Below, piece after piece: positions 9,760 to 21,000 of a DNA stretch of 64,000 nucleotides. Origin of the DNA: Anopheles merus (Eukaryota > Arthropoda > Insecta > Diptera > Culicidae); NCBI RefSeq assembly GCF_017562075.2, contig NC_054082.1:29394231-29458230 (forward strand). Reading direction: 5' to 3'. The position numbers and the translations under genes were made by a program. Every line of letters begins with the position of its first letter. Positions within the stretch are counted from its first letter, which is position 1. A model generated the notes under the pieces. The model was not told the DNA's origin, ran no database searches, and was given only the letters and a program-made list of their open reading frames with translations.

Positions 9760-12726
9760 TCATTTGTTCTTCAGTACATGCATGATGACCTCATCGACCG
9801 TGTGATTGTTCAGCAGCGCCTTAATGTCTTCGTCGTCCATCGTAACGGAGAACAGTATTTTCGTGTTCTCCCGCATGCGCGTCGTATGGTCGCCGACCTC
9901 CTCGCCCTTTGCCGGCTGATGTCCGCAACCCCGGATGACGCGGCCCAGCACCTCCTCCACCGGTGCGTCCGGCCAGCCAAAGCTGGTCAGCATGTCGTCG
10001 CCCATCAGCATCTGCAGCAGTTCCGAAATCTTTTGCTCCAGCATATCATCGCTCAGGAAGATCGGTATGCTGTCCTCATCCATCACGCGCGCACGCTTCG
10101 GCGTTGTGGACGATTTTGATTCACGTTTACGCTTCGCTTTCGGTTCCTCCGGCATCGGCAGCGGCTTTGACTTTGCTTCTTTCGGACGCGGAGCTGCCAG
10201 CGGTGGTACTACGGGTAGCGGTGACACTTGTGGTTCTGGCTTGACACGCTTCACACTTTCCACCGCCAGCACGGTCGATTGCTCTTTCGTTTGCTTCGGG
10301 GAAGGAGTTGCCGCCTTCGTCGGTAGCTCCTTTGCCGAATGGGGCGTTACAGCTTCCGGCTTTTGTTGTGCGGTTGCAGCACTTGCGCTCGGTTTCGGGA
10401 CGCTCGGAACGCTTTGCCGTTTCGGTGGTGAGATCACGTCACTGGCCTTAATGCTCACAACCTTTGCTTCCTTCGGTTTAGCGGTGGTCGCAACAACCAC
10501 TGGCTCCACTGGCTTTGTACGTAAGGGTTCGGCTGCAACAGTCACGATCGCTGGGACCGGCAGCAGCTTTACTTCCTTCAGCGAATCTTTTTCCTTTTTC
10601 ACACTCTTCGCGGCTACCACTGCCGGTGGTAGTATGGTGGATTGCGTCTTCAATTTGTCAATAAATTCCACTTCTTCGTTTGCACCTAAAATGACCTCCG
10701 TATCCTCCGTGATCGGCAGCAGGTCGTACGGGACCGAGGTGGTTGGAGGCAGCGCGATGGGCGTCGCATTTCCAGTGCTGGCCGGAATCTCCACCACCTC
10801 GAACACTTCCACCGTCTGCGCTGGATTGTCCTCCATCGTTGTGATCTGATAGACGGCGCCGTCAATTTCGACCGTTGCCTCCTTTTCCGCGTCCCGCTTG
10901 GCGATCAGCTTTTTCATCTTTTCCTTCTCGGTGTCCTCGATGATTTGGTCCAAGTAGTCACTGTCGGAGGAAGAAGTGCACGGGTTGATCAAAATGGCCG
11001 CTAAACAACTAGCAAAAGGGAAAAATGGAACCAGATCTCACTTACCGATGTTTCGAGCGCATGTGGCGCAGCAAGCAGTCTTCCCGCTTGAACGTCCCCG
11101 AACAAACCTTGCACTGTACCGGATTGTCCTCGTCGTGCGTTCGCTGGTGCAGCTGGATTGCATGCTTGGTGGTGAAAAACTTATTGCACACCAAACATTC
11201 AAACGCTGCAAACAGAAAAAAAAAACAATCTTTATCGCACCTAGTCCTCCATCGCCCTTGCGCTAACCCATTACTTACGCTTGCTCTCCGCATGGATAAG
11301 CAGGTGGCGCGCCAGATCCTCCTTGCGCAGGAACGTTTTCGGACACTGGTCGCACTCGTGCGGGTGTTCACCCCGGTGTGTAAACTTGATGTGGTCGTTC
11401 AGTCGCGCCTTCCGGTTGAACGACGCGTCGCATTCGCTACACTGGAACGCATTCTCGCCACTGTGCGTCAGTACGTGCGCCCGGAGCTGCGTGGCCTGGA
11501 TGAACCGCTTGCCGCACTGGTCACACTCGTGCGGCTTCTCGCCCGTGTGCGTCTTCCGGTGCCGGTTGAGCGTTTCGCGCGCCGCAAACGTGGCAGAACA
11601 TTCGTCGCAGCGGTACGGCCGCTCGCCCGTATGCTTGCGGCGATGCTTCCGCAGCGCACCGGTCGACGGGAACGACATCGGGCACAGATCGCACGGGAAC
11701 GGCTTCTCGCCCGTGTGCGTCCGGATGTGTATGTTCAGCAGCGACGAGCCGTAGAACGATTTCGCACAGTACGGACACTGGTAGTCGCGCTTCCGGGCGC
11801 CCTGTCCCATGTGGGAGCGCAAGTGTTCGCGCAGATTGTCGATGCGCGTAAACTCCTTCCCGCACACCTCGCACGGCAGCACCGCGATCTCTTTCGTGAC
11901 CGTGCCACACTTGGTGTGCTTCTCGTGCCGGTCCAGATGGTAGCGGCGGGTGAAATCTTTCCCGCACGCCATGCACGCGAACGGTTTGCCCTCGTCGTGC
12001 GTCTTCACGTGCTCGTCCAGCACCGACTGCGTGCTGCACTTGGCGTTGCAGTAGCCGCACGGGAACGCGTCCGACTCGGAGTGGACCGAGCTCAGGTGCC
12101 GCTCCATGTACTCGTACGCTTTGAACGATTTCGGGCAAAACTTGCACCGAATGTGGCCGACGTGGGCGGTGCTCACATCCTCCCCGCAGCAGTAGCACGG
12201 ATTGTCCGGGTTCGGGTTGCAGTACTTGTGGAACTCTTCGCCCGGGTTCGCGTGCTTCGCCGCCTTGCGCTCCTTCAGTATAACGTCCTGCACCTCATCC
12301 ACCACGCCCGGGCACTTGTATTTGTGGTCTTTCTTTTCCTGCAAAGGGGATAACGGGATGACGATAACCCATCGTGATCCAAACTTCTACTAAACCTGAC
12401 CATCGCTAGCCGCTACTTACCGCCGACGATTTGAAGAGCTTTTTACACTTGCCACAGTACTTGCTGCGCTTCATGTCCAGTATCAGCCGGCCGTCCTCCG
12501 TCTCCAGCAGGTCCGGATCGGAGTCCGGATTGTCCGACAGCTCGTCCGATTCCTCCTCATCGCCGTCCCGATCGTCGACGCCGGATGCGCTGCGTCGGTA
12601 ATCCTTTTGCTTGGTGACGGGCACCAGATCGATCTCGTCATCGCCGTTCACCTGAACGTTTAACAGTATTTCTTCCTTCTTCGTACCCCCTGTACGGATC
12701 CCTCCAAGCGATCGTCGACCAACCAT
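9760..12726 (-). CDS. Twelve-finger C2H2 zinc-finger protein with conserved-looking C-terminal domain
   Basis: The four exons are 12421-12726, 11279-12338, 11046-11205 and 9760-10960. They add to 909 codons with all junction phases consistent. Residues 1-102 are acidic (DEEESDELSDNPDSD-type) and end in a CGKCKK cysteine pair. Twelve C2H2-type fingers run from about residue 167 to 508, many with TGEK/TGER-like linkers. The third has an atypical last zinc ligand (HEKHTKC). Residues 509-830 are Pro/Lys/Val-rich low complexity with a basic nuclear-localisation-like KAKRKRE. The last 80 residues form a compact block (LMGDDML, FGWP, TKILFSV, LLNNHTVDEVI) that looks like a folded domain. It is probably a DNA-binding nuclear regulator. 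No ZAD domain is present. I do not recognise the orthologue. The start at 12726 follows AAAG and is preferred to in-frame upstream basic sequence. Confidence 0.9.
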
Positions 12727-13600
12727 CTTTCTGTGTGAGGCAACGTAGCCGTGTTGACGTCGTCGTCGTCGTAGTCGTCGCTGTGTGTACAGGTATGCTC
12801 CGTTCAATTAGATTTCACTTCTCGTTATGCACCAGCAACAAGCCGACGCGGTGTGCGCAAAAAAAAGCAGAGTACGGCGACGATCACTTGGAATCCCTTC
12901 TGGAATCCGTGAGAGCATCGGTATGCAAACGTTCGTTCTGATGGTAAGTTATGCGCCTGCAATCAAACCAATCGCACGCATGAAAGAACATCACGGGAGG
13001 ACACACCGAAAAAACTAAGCGCTCGATGAAGCATCGCCCGCTTCTACAACACACAACACAAACCCAAGCCCTCGACACAGTTCTTCTTCTCTGGGGCGTA
13101 AATGTCAGACTTGTTGCATACACACGCAAAAGGGACGCTCGCGCATTGATGGGGGGGAAACACACGCACGCAGCTTTTCACTTGATTTTCGATGCTTACC
13201 TGGATTAGTGAACGATTAACACCTGTGTGATGCAGCAACAGCAGCAACAGAGCATACTTTGCGCACAATTATGCTTACGATATTCCCGTTACGATTGGTA
13301 CGTGTTTACAGCAGGTCCGAAGAACCCCTGATTGTTCACTGTTCATCAGCTCGATTTGACAGTACGGCTACAGTGGCGCAGACACGTCACCAGCTTTGCC
13401 GTCTATCAGGCGCTTTTGGGCGTGTGCGTGTGCATGAAGGGAAATTAGGCGCTGAAATAAAACAGTAGGGTCAGGCGGCCTTGATTGTTATCCGGAATGA
13501 AACTTCAATAAATTAACTAGAAGAAAAAATTAGATAAAAATCACCCATAGGGTCAATGTCAAGTTTGGTAAAATACACAGACGCCGTGGCTAGTGAGAGC
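12727..13600. other. 5' flank of the zinc-finger gene
   Basis: This should contain the zinc-finger promoter and 5' UTR. The sequence just upstream of the ATG is a GTC/GAC-rich tract (12752-12782). ORFs of 60-93 codons in this stretch overlap on both strands and have no recognisable content. No other gene is seen. Confidence 0.6.
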
Positions 13601-13606
13601 AAAAAA
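13601..13606 (-). terminator. RNA polymerase III terminator of tRNA-Ile
   Basis: Six T residues on the minus strand begin ten bases after the last tRNA base. This is the usual pol III stop signal and supports an active gene. Confidence 0.8.
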
Positions 13607-13615
13607 CTCTCCGAT

Positions 13616-13688
13616 GGCTCCAGAGAGGATCGAACTCACGACCTTCGCGTTATTAGCACGACGCTCTAACCAGCTGAGCTATGGAGCC
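13616..13688 (-). tRNA. tRNA-Ile (anticodon AAT)
   Basis: The 73-nt gene starts GGCTCCA and ends TGGAGCC, a perfect 7-bp acceptor stem. The D-arm is GCTC...GAGC with the A box TAGCTCAGCTGG. The anticodon arm is TCGTG-CTAATAA-CGCGA, with AAT in the loop. The T-loop is TTCGATC. The anticodon is read as isoleucine and the body is close to the animal tRNA-Ile(AAT) consensus. One T-T mismatch sits in the T-stem (GTGAG/CTCTC). There is no intron. A T6 run follows on the coding strand. Confidence 0.94.
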
Positions 13689-13886
13689 ACTTGTTTCTTC
13701 CACCGAGTAAACTGCTATTAAAACTGAACCCCGCTCCAAGACAGTTCGGGCTGCTGTCTCTTTATCTGCATCCCGACATTCATTAAATAGTGCCAAGTAC
13801 ATCAATATTAAATGCATAACCAATAGAGACTATAAAACATTCAACAGCATACACAATGTTTATATTTCTAGTTTAAATTGTAACGA

Positions 13887-14465
13887 TTTATTTAAGATTA
13901 ATAAAATAAGAACATTTTCATACCCATTCGTACTGTACACAATTGGTTGTTTTTTTTGTTATTCTAGAGGAGAGATTGAATTATTTCTTGCACCTAAATC
14001 CACTATTATATCGCCTGACGCACAATATCGAATGCGTGTCTCTATCTAGTTGCAAATCGAAAAGCATCTACTATCACGCAGTGGGAATGTGAACTATTTT
14101 CGATAACGAAACTATGGCATCGTTCACACAATACCGGCGCGCGCGTAATATACCGCGCGCTGTTCCCACGAGAAGCAAAAACGGATTTTGTCTTAAAAGA
14201 AGTATAATTCGTTCACGAGTAATTTACACACATCCCAACTAAAAATGTAGAGCTTCGCAGCTAAATAATTACCAAATAAAAGCAGCTCAAAAACATCGCG
14301 TCATACAACACGACCGCATCCCGCACTATGAGCGGTGCGTTTCTGTTTGCAGTGCAATGAGATCAATCAACGTCAACTAAAATGATTCTTTGTGTGCTGA
14401 TGTGTTATATGTGTGTGTATGTTCGTACGAGATGGTAAAAAAAGCGCTTGTTGCCCCCCACATTA
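13887..14465 (-). other. Ada2b: Ada2b 3' UTR with polyadenylation signal
   Basis: This runs from the Ada2b stop to an AATAAA on the minus strand (13892-13887), about 580 bp and AT-rich. It contains a 7-bp GC-only hairpin (14139-14145 with 14154-14160, loop TAATATAC). The extent depends on the signal chosen. The DNA between here and the tRNA (13689-13886) shows nothing else. Confidence 0.5.
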
Positions 14466-16639
14466 CTAATTCTGTGGACTGGTCTGCAACCAGCCGCGAC
14501 TGACCAGATACTTCTTCACGATGCTCTCCGCAACCGAGTTGATATTGTGGTCGAGCGCGGGCCGGCTAAGCAGCACCGTCTTCAGCGTGAGATAGCGCGT
14601 AACGGGCATGTTGAGCGTACTGCACAGCTGGATCTCGTTAGACGTTAGCAGTTGACCCCCGGGCTGCTGGGCCGGATCGGCTGCCAGGCTTCCTACCCCG
14701 CCGGCGGCGTTCGCCTGATGGTGGTGGTGGTGGTGCTTCTGACCGCTCGTCGGCTGATGGTGGCCGCCCGGATTCGTCACTGCCTCCCGCTGTAAGCTAT
14801 CCAAGCAGTTTTTGCTGCTGTATGAGTCGTCGGAGCAGCCCCGGTCGTCGGTGTGGTGCGTGGGCTTTCGGTCGGTGGAATTTGAGCCGCGGGCGTCTTC
14901 GCTTCTTCTTGCCGATGCCCCGTGTGTCGCAGTCTGCGGGCCCGCCCCCACCATTGGGCCCGTTCCGCTGCCCGACGCCGAGGATGCCCCTTTGGCGTTC
15001 TCTCCAGAGCCGCCTCTGCTTCGGTTGTCCTGTCAAAATTTGTCGTATACAACCGGTGATCGACTGACCGTTTGGACTGATTATACATGCAAGCTATTTC
15101 GGAACCACCGTGTGTGCAAAGCAAAGGGCATTACAGGCCAAATCATAAAATTGACACGGGGCGACCCAAGTGGGAAAAGGGGGGGAGAAAGAACAGAGAG
15201 AAAAGAGAGTTGAGAGACACCGATTAGCTACTCGCGGTAGGCAACAAAAATCATATTCACAAAAATAGCTCCCATGTATAATCGGAACCGGCCCGGTATG
15301 CTGCGATGGATGCAATGGAAATGGGAGGACCGGGGGGAGATGGTATTGCGTGCATGAGAGGATCAGTAACAAAAAGTGCCCTCGTTCCCATACCCAACGC
15401 CCATTTCCATGGCTCACATCAACGGGCATACCGGTGCGGAAAGCTACGCCAATGCTTACCGTGCGCCCGTGTCCGTACGGTCCTGTGTTGCGGTACTGGG
15501 CCGCGGCCACATGCTGCTCGAAATGCACACATTCGTCGACGCGCTGGATGCCATTCCAGCGGTACCGGTTCAGCTCGGACAGCCGGATCCGAAGCGCTCG
15601 CTCGCGTTCCAGCGAAGAAATGAGCCGTTCGAACTCCAGTGAGGTGTAGAACTGGGAGTATGTGCGTAATCGTTCGCGGAATTCACGCTGGTCGCGGGTT
15701 TGCCGGGCGCGCTTCATATTGCCGCGGAAAAAGTTACCAATCAGCTGGTAGTCGCGCACGACCCGCTTCCTTCGGGCGCGCTCCCGTAACCGGCGGGTGT
15801 AAATGTCCACCTGGGCAAGCTTCAGCAGCATGTCCACATCCTCATCGTCCGGCTGTAGCGAGAGCGTCGAAACGAGCTGCTCGGCCGTCGGGTCGTACTC
15901 GCGCTCAAAGTCGTCCCGATTCGGCATGTATCCGAGAGCGGCCGCTTCCTCTGCGGTACAGTCCATCGGCGGCAGCTTCTGTATCAGCAGCTGACTCAGC
16001 GGCCCCGTATCGTCCGACGTGTGATCGGTGAGGATCGGCCGCTGGTCGACCGCCGTTTGCCATGTGTGCCGCCCGATCGTGCCGTTCAGAAACTTGGACA
16101 CGTACTCCTCCTTTGCTTCCTCCGGGGTGCGGGTTTCGATGTGTTTACTAATATCCTCCCAGTTGCCGAACCCGTACTGCTCGATGGCATCGAGCAGGTG
16201 CAGCTCTTCCCGGGCCGACCAGCCGCTTTTGCCGCGGAAGATGGACAGAATGCCCGAGTCCATGAACTGGTACGAGTGGTCATTGCGATGCGGTCCGATT
16301 TCGGCTCCGGCAGCGAAACACTGTAAACAAAGCACTGGCAATCAATGCAAGCCCACAAGCAAACTTCTCGCTCTCTCTCTCTCCCACTCCTCCTCTTCCT
16401 TTTCTACCCCATCATCTTCTTGCTCTTCGCATCAACACCTACCGCTAGGCACAGTTCGAAGTCCGTGCACACGACGCAGTGGACGCGGATCCCCGAAATA
16501 TCCTCCTGGCAGTTGGTGCATGTGTATTTGGCGAACAATTCTGTGGACATGGGTGCGAAAATGGATTAGATATGATGCCGAAAGTTGTACGACCAATTTT
16601 CCGTCTCCCAGCACACGGACGCTCGCACTTACCCGCCAT
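14466..16639 (-). CDS. Ada2b: Transcriptional adaptor Ada2b (ZZ-SANT-SWIRM)
   Basis: The four exons are 16633-16639, 16443-16540, 15460-16320 and 14466-15029, 510 codons with consistent phases. The first exon carries only ATGGCGG. The N-terminus (LFAKYTCTNCQEDISGIRVH) matches Drosophila Ada2b, as does the pattern CxxC...CxxC of its ZZ zinc finger (residues 1-55). A SANT domain spans about 67-115, including GFGNWEDISKHIE. The ADA-specific middle follows, with YMPNRDDFEREYDPTAEQL and RRLRERARRKR. A His-rich linker (KHHHHHHQ) leads to a C-terminal SWIRM-type domain (about 425-509). Ada2b couples GCN5 to SAGA and raises its activity on histone H3. Exon 3 stays open for 121 codons into intron 3, which would give a different C-terminus if that intron were retained. 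Confidence 0.96.
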
Positions 16640-17277
16640 CTTGGTTATGCTGGCGAGTTTTCGATTATTCGTGCCTGCTATTTTTGAGCTCGGATGTTCG
16701 AGCAGCTTCTCGGCTGTTTCGAGCAGTTCTGCTCGATTTATGCACACTGGGCACAATAATTTATTTTTATACGGTCAAATTTTGCGCATCGTTTTTTTCT
16801 AAATGCCGTTAAATTTAAATTGATTTTTTTATTAATATTAAAAGCAAAAAATTAAATTATTGTCAGTGATATTTAATATATTTACTTCTCATGAATGTTA
16901 AAACGTAGTTCATTGGGAAAACTAAATCTCCTGAATGAGCCTTTCTTTCTTTTAAGAAGAACAAGATTAACACATTGCAGGAATTCAGCAAAACATCAAT
17001 TATTATAAGCAAGCTAATTTGATACTTATTATTTAAGATTATTGAAGATTTTGTGAAATCGTAGCACGATTAGGATGGAGAAAGCTGTAATAATATATAC
17101 ATCATATTCTAATTTGTTTTATATGAATATAAAAATAATTTTATTTCGTAAATGGAATCTATACATTTATCGCTGTTAGCTGCTAAAGCTCACAAAATGT
17201 TGCTTCAATCGCATAAAATAATTGAATTACAGAAACGCAAAAAACAACTACAATGCATTGTTCGGCTTTTCTTAGAC
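16640..17277. other. Intergenic spacer: Ada2b promoter side and AT-rich DNA
   Basis: Ada2b 5' UTR and promoter should occupy the first 150-200 bp. From about 16800 the sequence becomes strongly AT-rich with no ORF of interest. No repeat or RNA gene is recognised. Confidence 0.6.
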
Positions 17278-18078
17278 TTTATTTGTTTGTTTCGATTTTT
17301 ACAATTGTTCGTTGGATTCCTGCATCTACCGCACTATTTACAATAATACTCGTTGATTTTGTTATCAAGTGATCTACGCTTACGTATAATGCCTACGACA
17401 TCCATGGGGTGTCTCATAAAATTGTCACCTGTGCTTCACTACCGTTAAAAGCGATACCATAGAACCATGTACCATAGAGTTACAATTGAAAAGAAACAGT
17501 TATTCACATGCGTGGTACGTCTATGCGTATCGTCCTGAATCATTTGCCTGCCAGAACACATCTAAAAACATTAACGCTAAGAGCTCGGATTGGGATTGTT
17601 TCGTCGGATTGTCCAGCCATCCGAAGGCGGCTCACGCGAAACAATCGTCGACAGACCGATAGTACTATTAATTAACACGTAATGGCCTCCACGTGGTCAT
17701 GGTGAACTGGTTATTACACAATATAAGATTTGGATGTGCTGCACACGAAAGGATCCGCAGTTATTGACTAGTTTTCCCTCCTTAGTTTGTTTTTGTTTCC
17801 TTACCAGACTAACAGCTGCTCTACGTTACATCAAATAAATACAGTCTTGTTTAAACTTAACGGCTAGAACGACAGAGAGCATTCCCAACATTCGCACGGG
17901 ACATCCATGCTGAGGGCAGTAGGACCGGCCTCTCACACATACGTACACACATACATCCAGGCTCCATACATGCTCCACCGCAATCGTTTGATATAAAATA
18001 AATATTCTATGCTGGGACTGCTCAGTAATCGGTGAGACTAATCTTGAGGATCCCTACCCGCTGATGGCACAGTGTAGC
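17278..18078 (-). other. FGF receptor 3' UTR with candidate polyadenylation signal
   Basis: The sequence between the receptor stop codon and an AATAAA on the minus strand (17283-17278) is about 800 bp without coding potential. A shorter 3' end is possible. Nothing else is seen here. Confidence 0.45.
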
Positions 18079-21000
18079 TTAGTAGATACAGTCGTTGTTG
18101 TAGCTTCTGTTGAATCGATACATATGAACACGCTCGTGCTCCGTGCCCGCCTGATCGTCGCAATCTTCCTCGTCCTCCTCCTGGTCGTCGTCGCTATCGT
18201 CACTAGAGGGTGGTGTTTCTAGCTGCGGTAGCCCTAGGTCTAGGTACTCCTCGTTGGACGTTATGCTTACTAGCCGGTCCAGGTGTTGTACGATTTCGCT
18301 GAACGTGGGTCGTTCCTCGGGTCGATAGTGCCAACACTCGCGCATGAAAAGGTATCTGCAGAACGTGAAAATAAAAGAAAGAATATACTTCACTCATAAG
18401 TAAAACGTTGGCAATGGATGGGAGCGAACGATGCACAACCACATACATTTCAATTGAACACAGTGGAGGTTTTTCCATCCGTTTTCCTTTCTTCAGATGC
18501 TCCAGCAAGTTGTCCCACGTTGGTATCGATGGGTAAGGGTTGCCTCCCAGCGTCATAATCTCCCAGAGCAGCACACCAAAGGACCATCTAAAAGGCAACA
18601 GAAACAAAAAGTTGAGCAACACGCGATCTACTCCAGTACGTGGCAATTCCAATGCTTACACATCGCTCTGTGAGTCGTAGAACTTTTCCTCCAGCGATTC
18701 TGGTGCCATCCATCGGATGGGCAGCTTACCGGTCGTCGTTTTACGATAATACTCCTGATCGTGGATGTCTCTCGCCAGTCCAAAATCGGCTATCTTCATC
18801 ACGTAGTTGTCGCTCACGAGAATGTTACGCGCCGCCAAATCTCGATGAATGCACTGTAATAATATAAAAAGACAATAAGTAAGTTATTCCAGTAAGGACA
18901 CGAAAACTTTGAATCTTCAACACATACCCTTCGCGATGCCAAATGTTCCATTCCGCGTGCAATTTGATACGCGAACGAGATGAGCTCCTTTTGGGTGAGG
19001 ATTTTTTTCTCCTTTTCGTTCGTCGCCTCGTAGTTCGAGCCGAACCGATGGCTGCGCAGAAAATTTTTCAGATTGCCGTGCGGCGCGTACTCGACGATCA
19101 CGTACAGTGGTCCATCCTTGCAGCAGCAGCCAAGCAGATTGATGATGTTCACGTGCTTGCCAATCATCTTCATCACCTCCATCTCGCAGACGAGATCCTT
19201 CACATCGGCATCCGTGTGTCCCTCTGTTGCGTGATACGCAATGGCGTTGTGTTATAGCAATCGATCCCATCTACCAACCCCGTGTGCCCATTGAACACTT
19301 ACCCTTCAGCATCTTCACCGCAACCACGGTCGATGGATGGCCCTTGACCAGCCCGTGCGCTTCCGCCATCACCACCTTGCCAAACATTCCCTCGCCCAGG
19401 CTCTTGCCCAGATGTAGCTTGTTGCGGGGAAACTCCCAGTTCAAATCGATCGGAAACTCGTACTCCGAGATCATGGTCGGATCGCAGTTGCCGCTCTGCA
19501 CCAGCGTCGAACGTTGCTTTTCGATGCGTACGATTGGCATTTGCTAAAAAGGGGAGGAAATAGCGATTAAGAATCTAACCGCCAACCCAGGCCGACGATC
19601 TGAGGTCTCTCGCACTCCTTCTTACCAGTGCCTCTGACATGCCCGGTATGCTGCTCTCCACGACCGGCTGCTTCAGCACGATCACCTTCTTCGTCCACTG
19701 GTTGACGTGCTCCATTGCGCGGTGTTTCATCTTCTCGCGCTTCAGCTTCTTGCAGACGATGATCACGATCACGGCCAGCACGGTGAAGCAAGCGCACAGA
19801 AAGATCGTCATGCCCATGATGAGCGTCGAGTGCGTGCGTACCGGATGTGCGGTCGGCGTGTCATCCGGCGGCAGTTCATCCAGCACCTGAAGGTAGGCAC
19901 TCTCGTTCGTCGCGCCGAGACTGTTGGCCGCAATGCAGGTGTACCAGCCCTCGTCGGCGTGGGTAACGTTTTCCAGCGTCAACACTTCGGGATTGTCCGG
20001 ATCGCGCTGTTGATTGGATGGGATACGAAGTGTTAACAATGTCGAACGATGAAGGTACAAAAGAAAGAGGTAATTATTCATCCAGTTGATTAGTTACTGT
20101 TAGTGAAGTAGAACTGCTTAATGTTAGTGAACCCAAACATCAAGGAATATTACACACCTAAACAAACTGTTGGTTAACGTATTGATTAGTACTTGCGGTG
20201 TCGTTAGTGGAGATATCTCTACAAATGTTTTAAACCATCACCTTAACAAGTGTAATATTGTCGCAATTCACTTCGCAGAGACCCTTGACCCACTCGACGT
20301 GTTTCGTAAGGTCGCTCAGCACCATACACTCCATCGTGACATTTCCACCGACAACGAGGGTCACGTTCGATAGCGCTTTCGTAATGATAGGCCGATGGTT
20401 AACCCGATCTGCAATGTGATTGGAATAGTTGGATTTTGTTGGTTTATGTTTCCATCACCGTCCGATGTCCCATCCCGCAATGTCCCCTACAACCATCACC
20501 CATAAGAGTCAGTAATCAATACAAAGATAAACGAGCAGAACAGAAATAATTCCAACACCGGCTACACATAAGAACACGCCACAACCTGAGACCAATGTAT
20601 CAGAAACCTTAAGCGCTAAACGACCTAGTTCACCATCCACCAAGATAAAGGTAAGCTCTCTTGCTTTCTCGGTACCTTAAGCTTGGTAACGTTCTCCGGC
20701 ATGGACATGTTTTCCAGATCGACTAATCCCAGCTTCACCCATTCAATGTGTGGCTCCAGATCGGACAGGATCGGGCAGCTGAAGATCACGGTCGTGTTGA
20801 CCAGTGCGGTCACATTCTTCGGTCGCTCGGTAATGTGGGGCCGTGCTGGGAAGCGATCTGATGGAGGGCGAAGATCGGGAAGGATTGCCGGAAGCGCGAA
20901 AGGATATAATGTTTAGCAAATCCAACAAACTTTGACGCGTTGTTCGAAAAGCTGAGAACAAACCAAATGAACCAAGGAACCAAGGAGTGTCCCGACACTT

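Noticed and set aside
9935..10849. 304-codon plus-strand ORF
   Set aside because: Antisense of the low-complexity linker in the last zinc-finger exon.
11025..12353. 442-codon plus-strand ORF
   Set aside because: Exact antisense of the zinc-finger array; its Arg/Val-rich composition is the mirror of finger codons.
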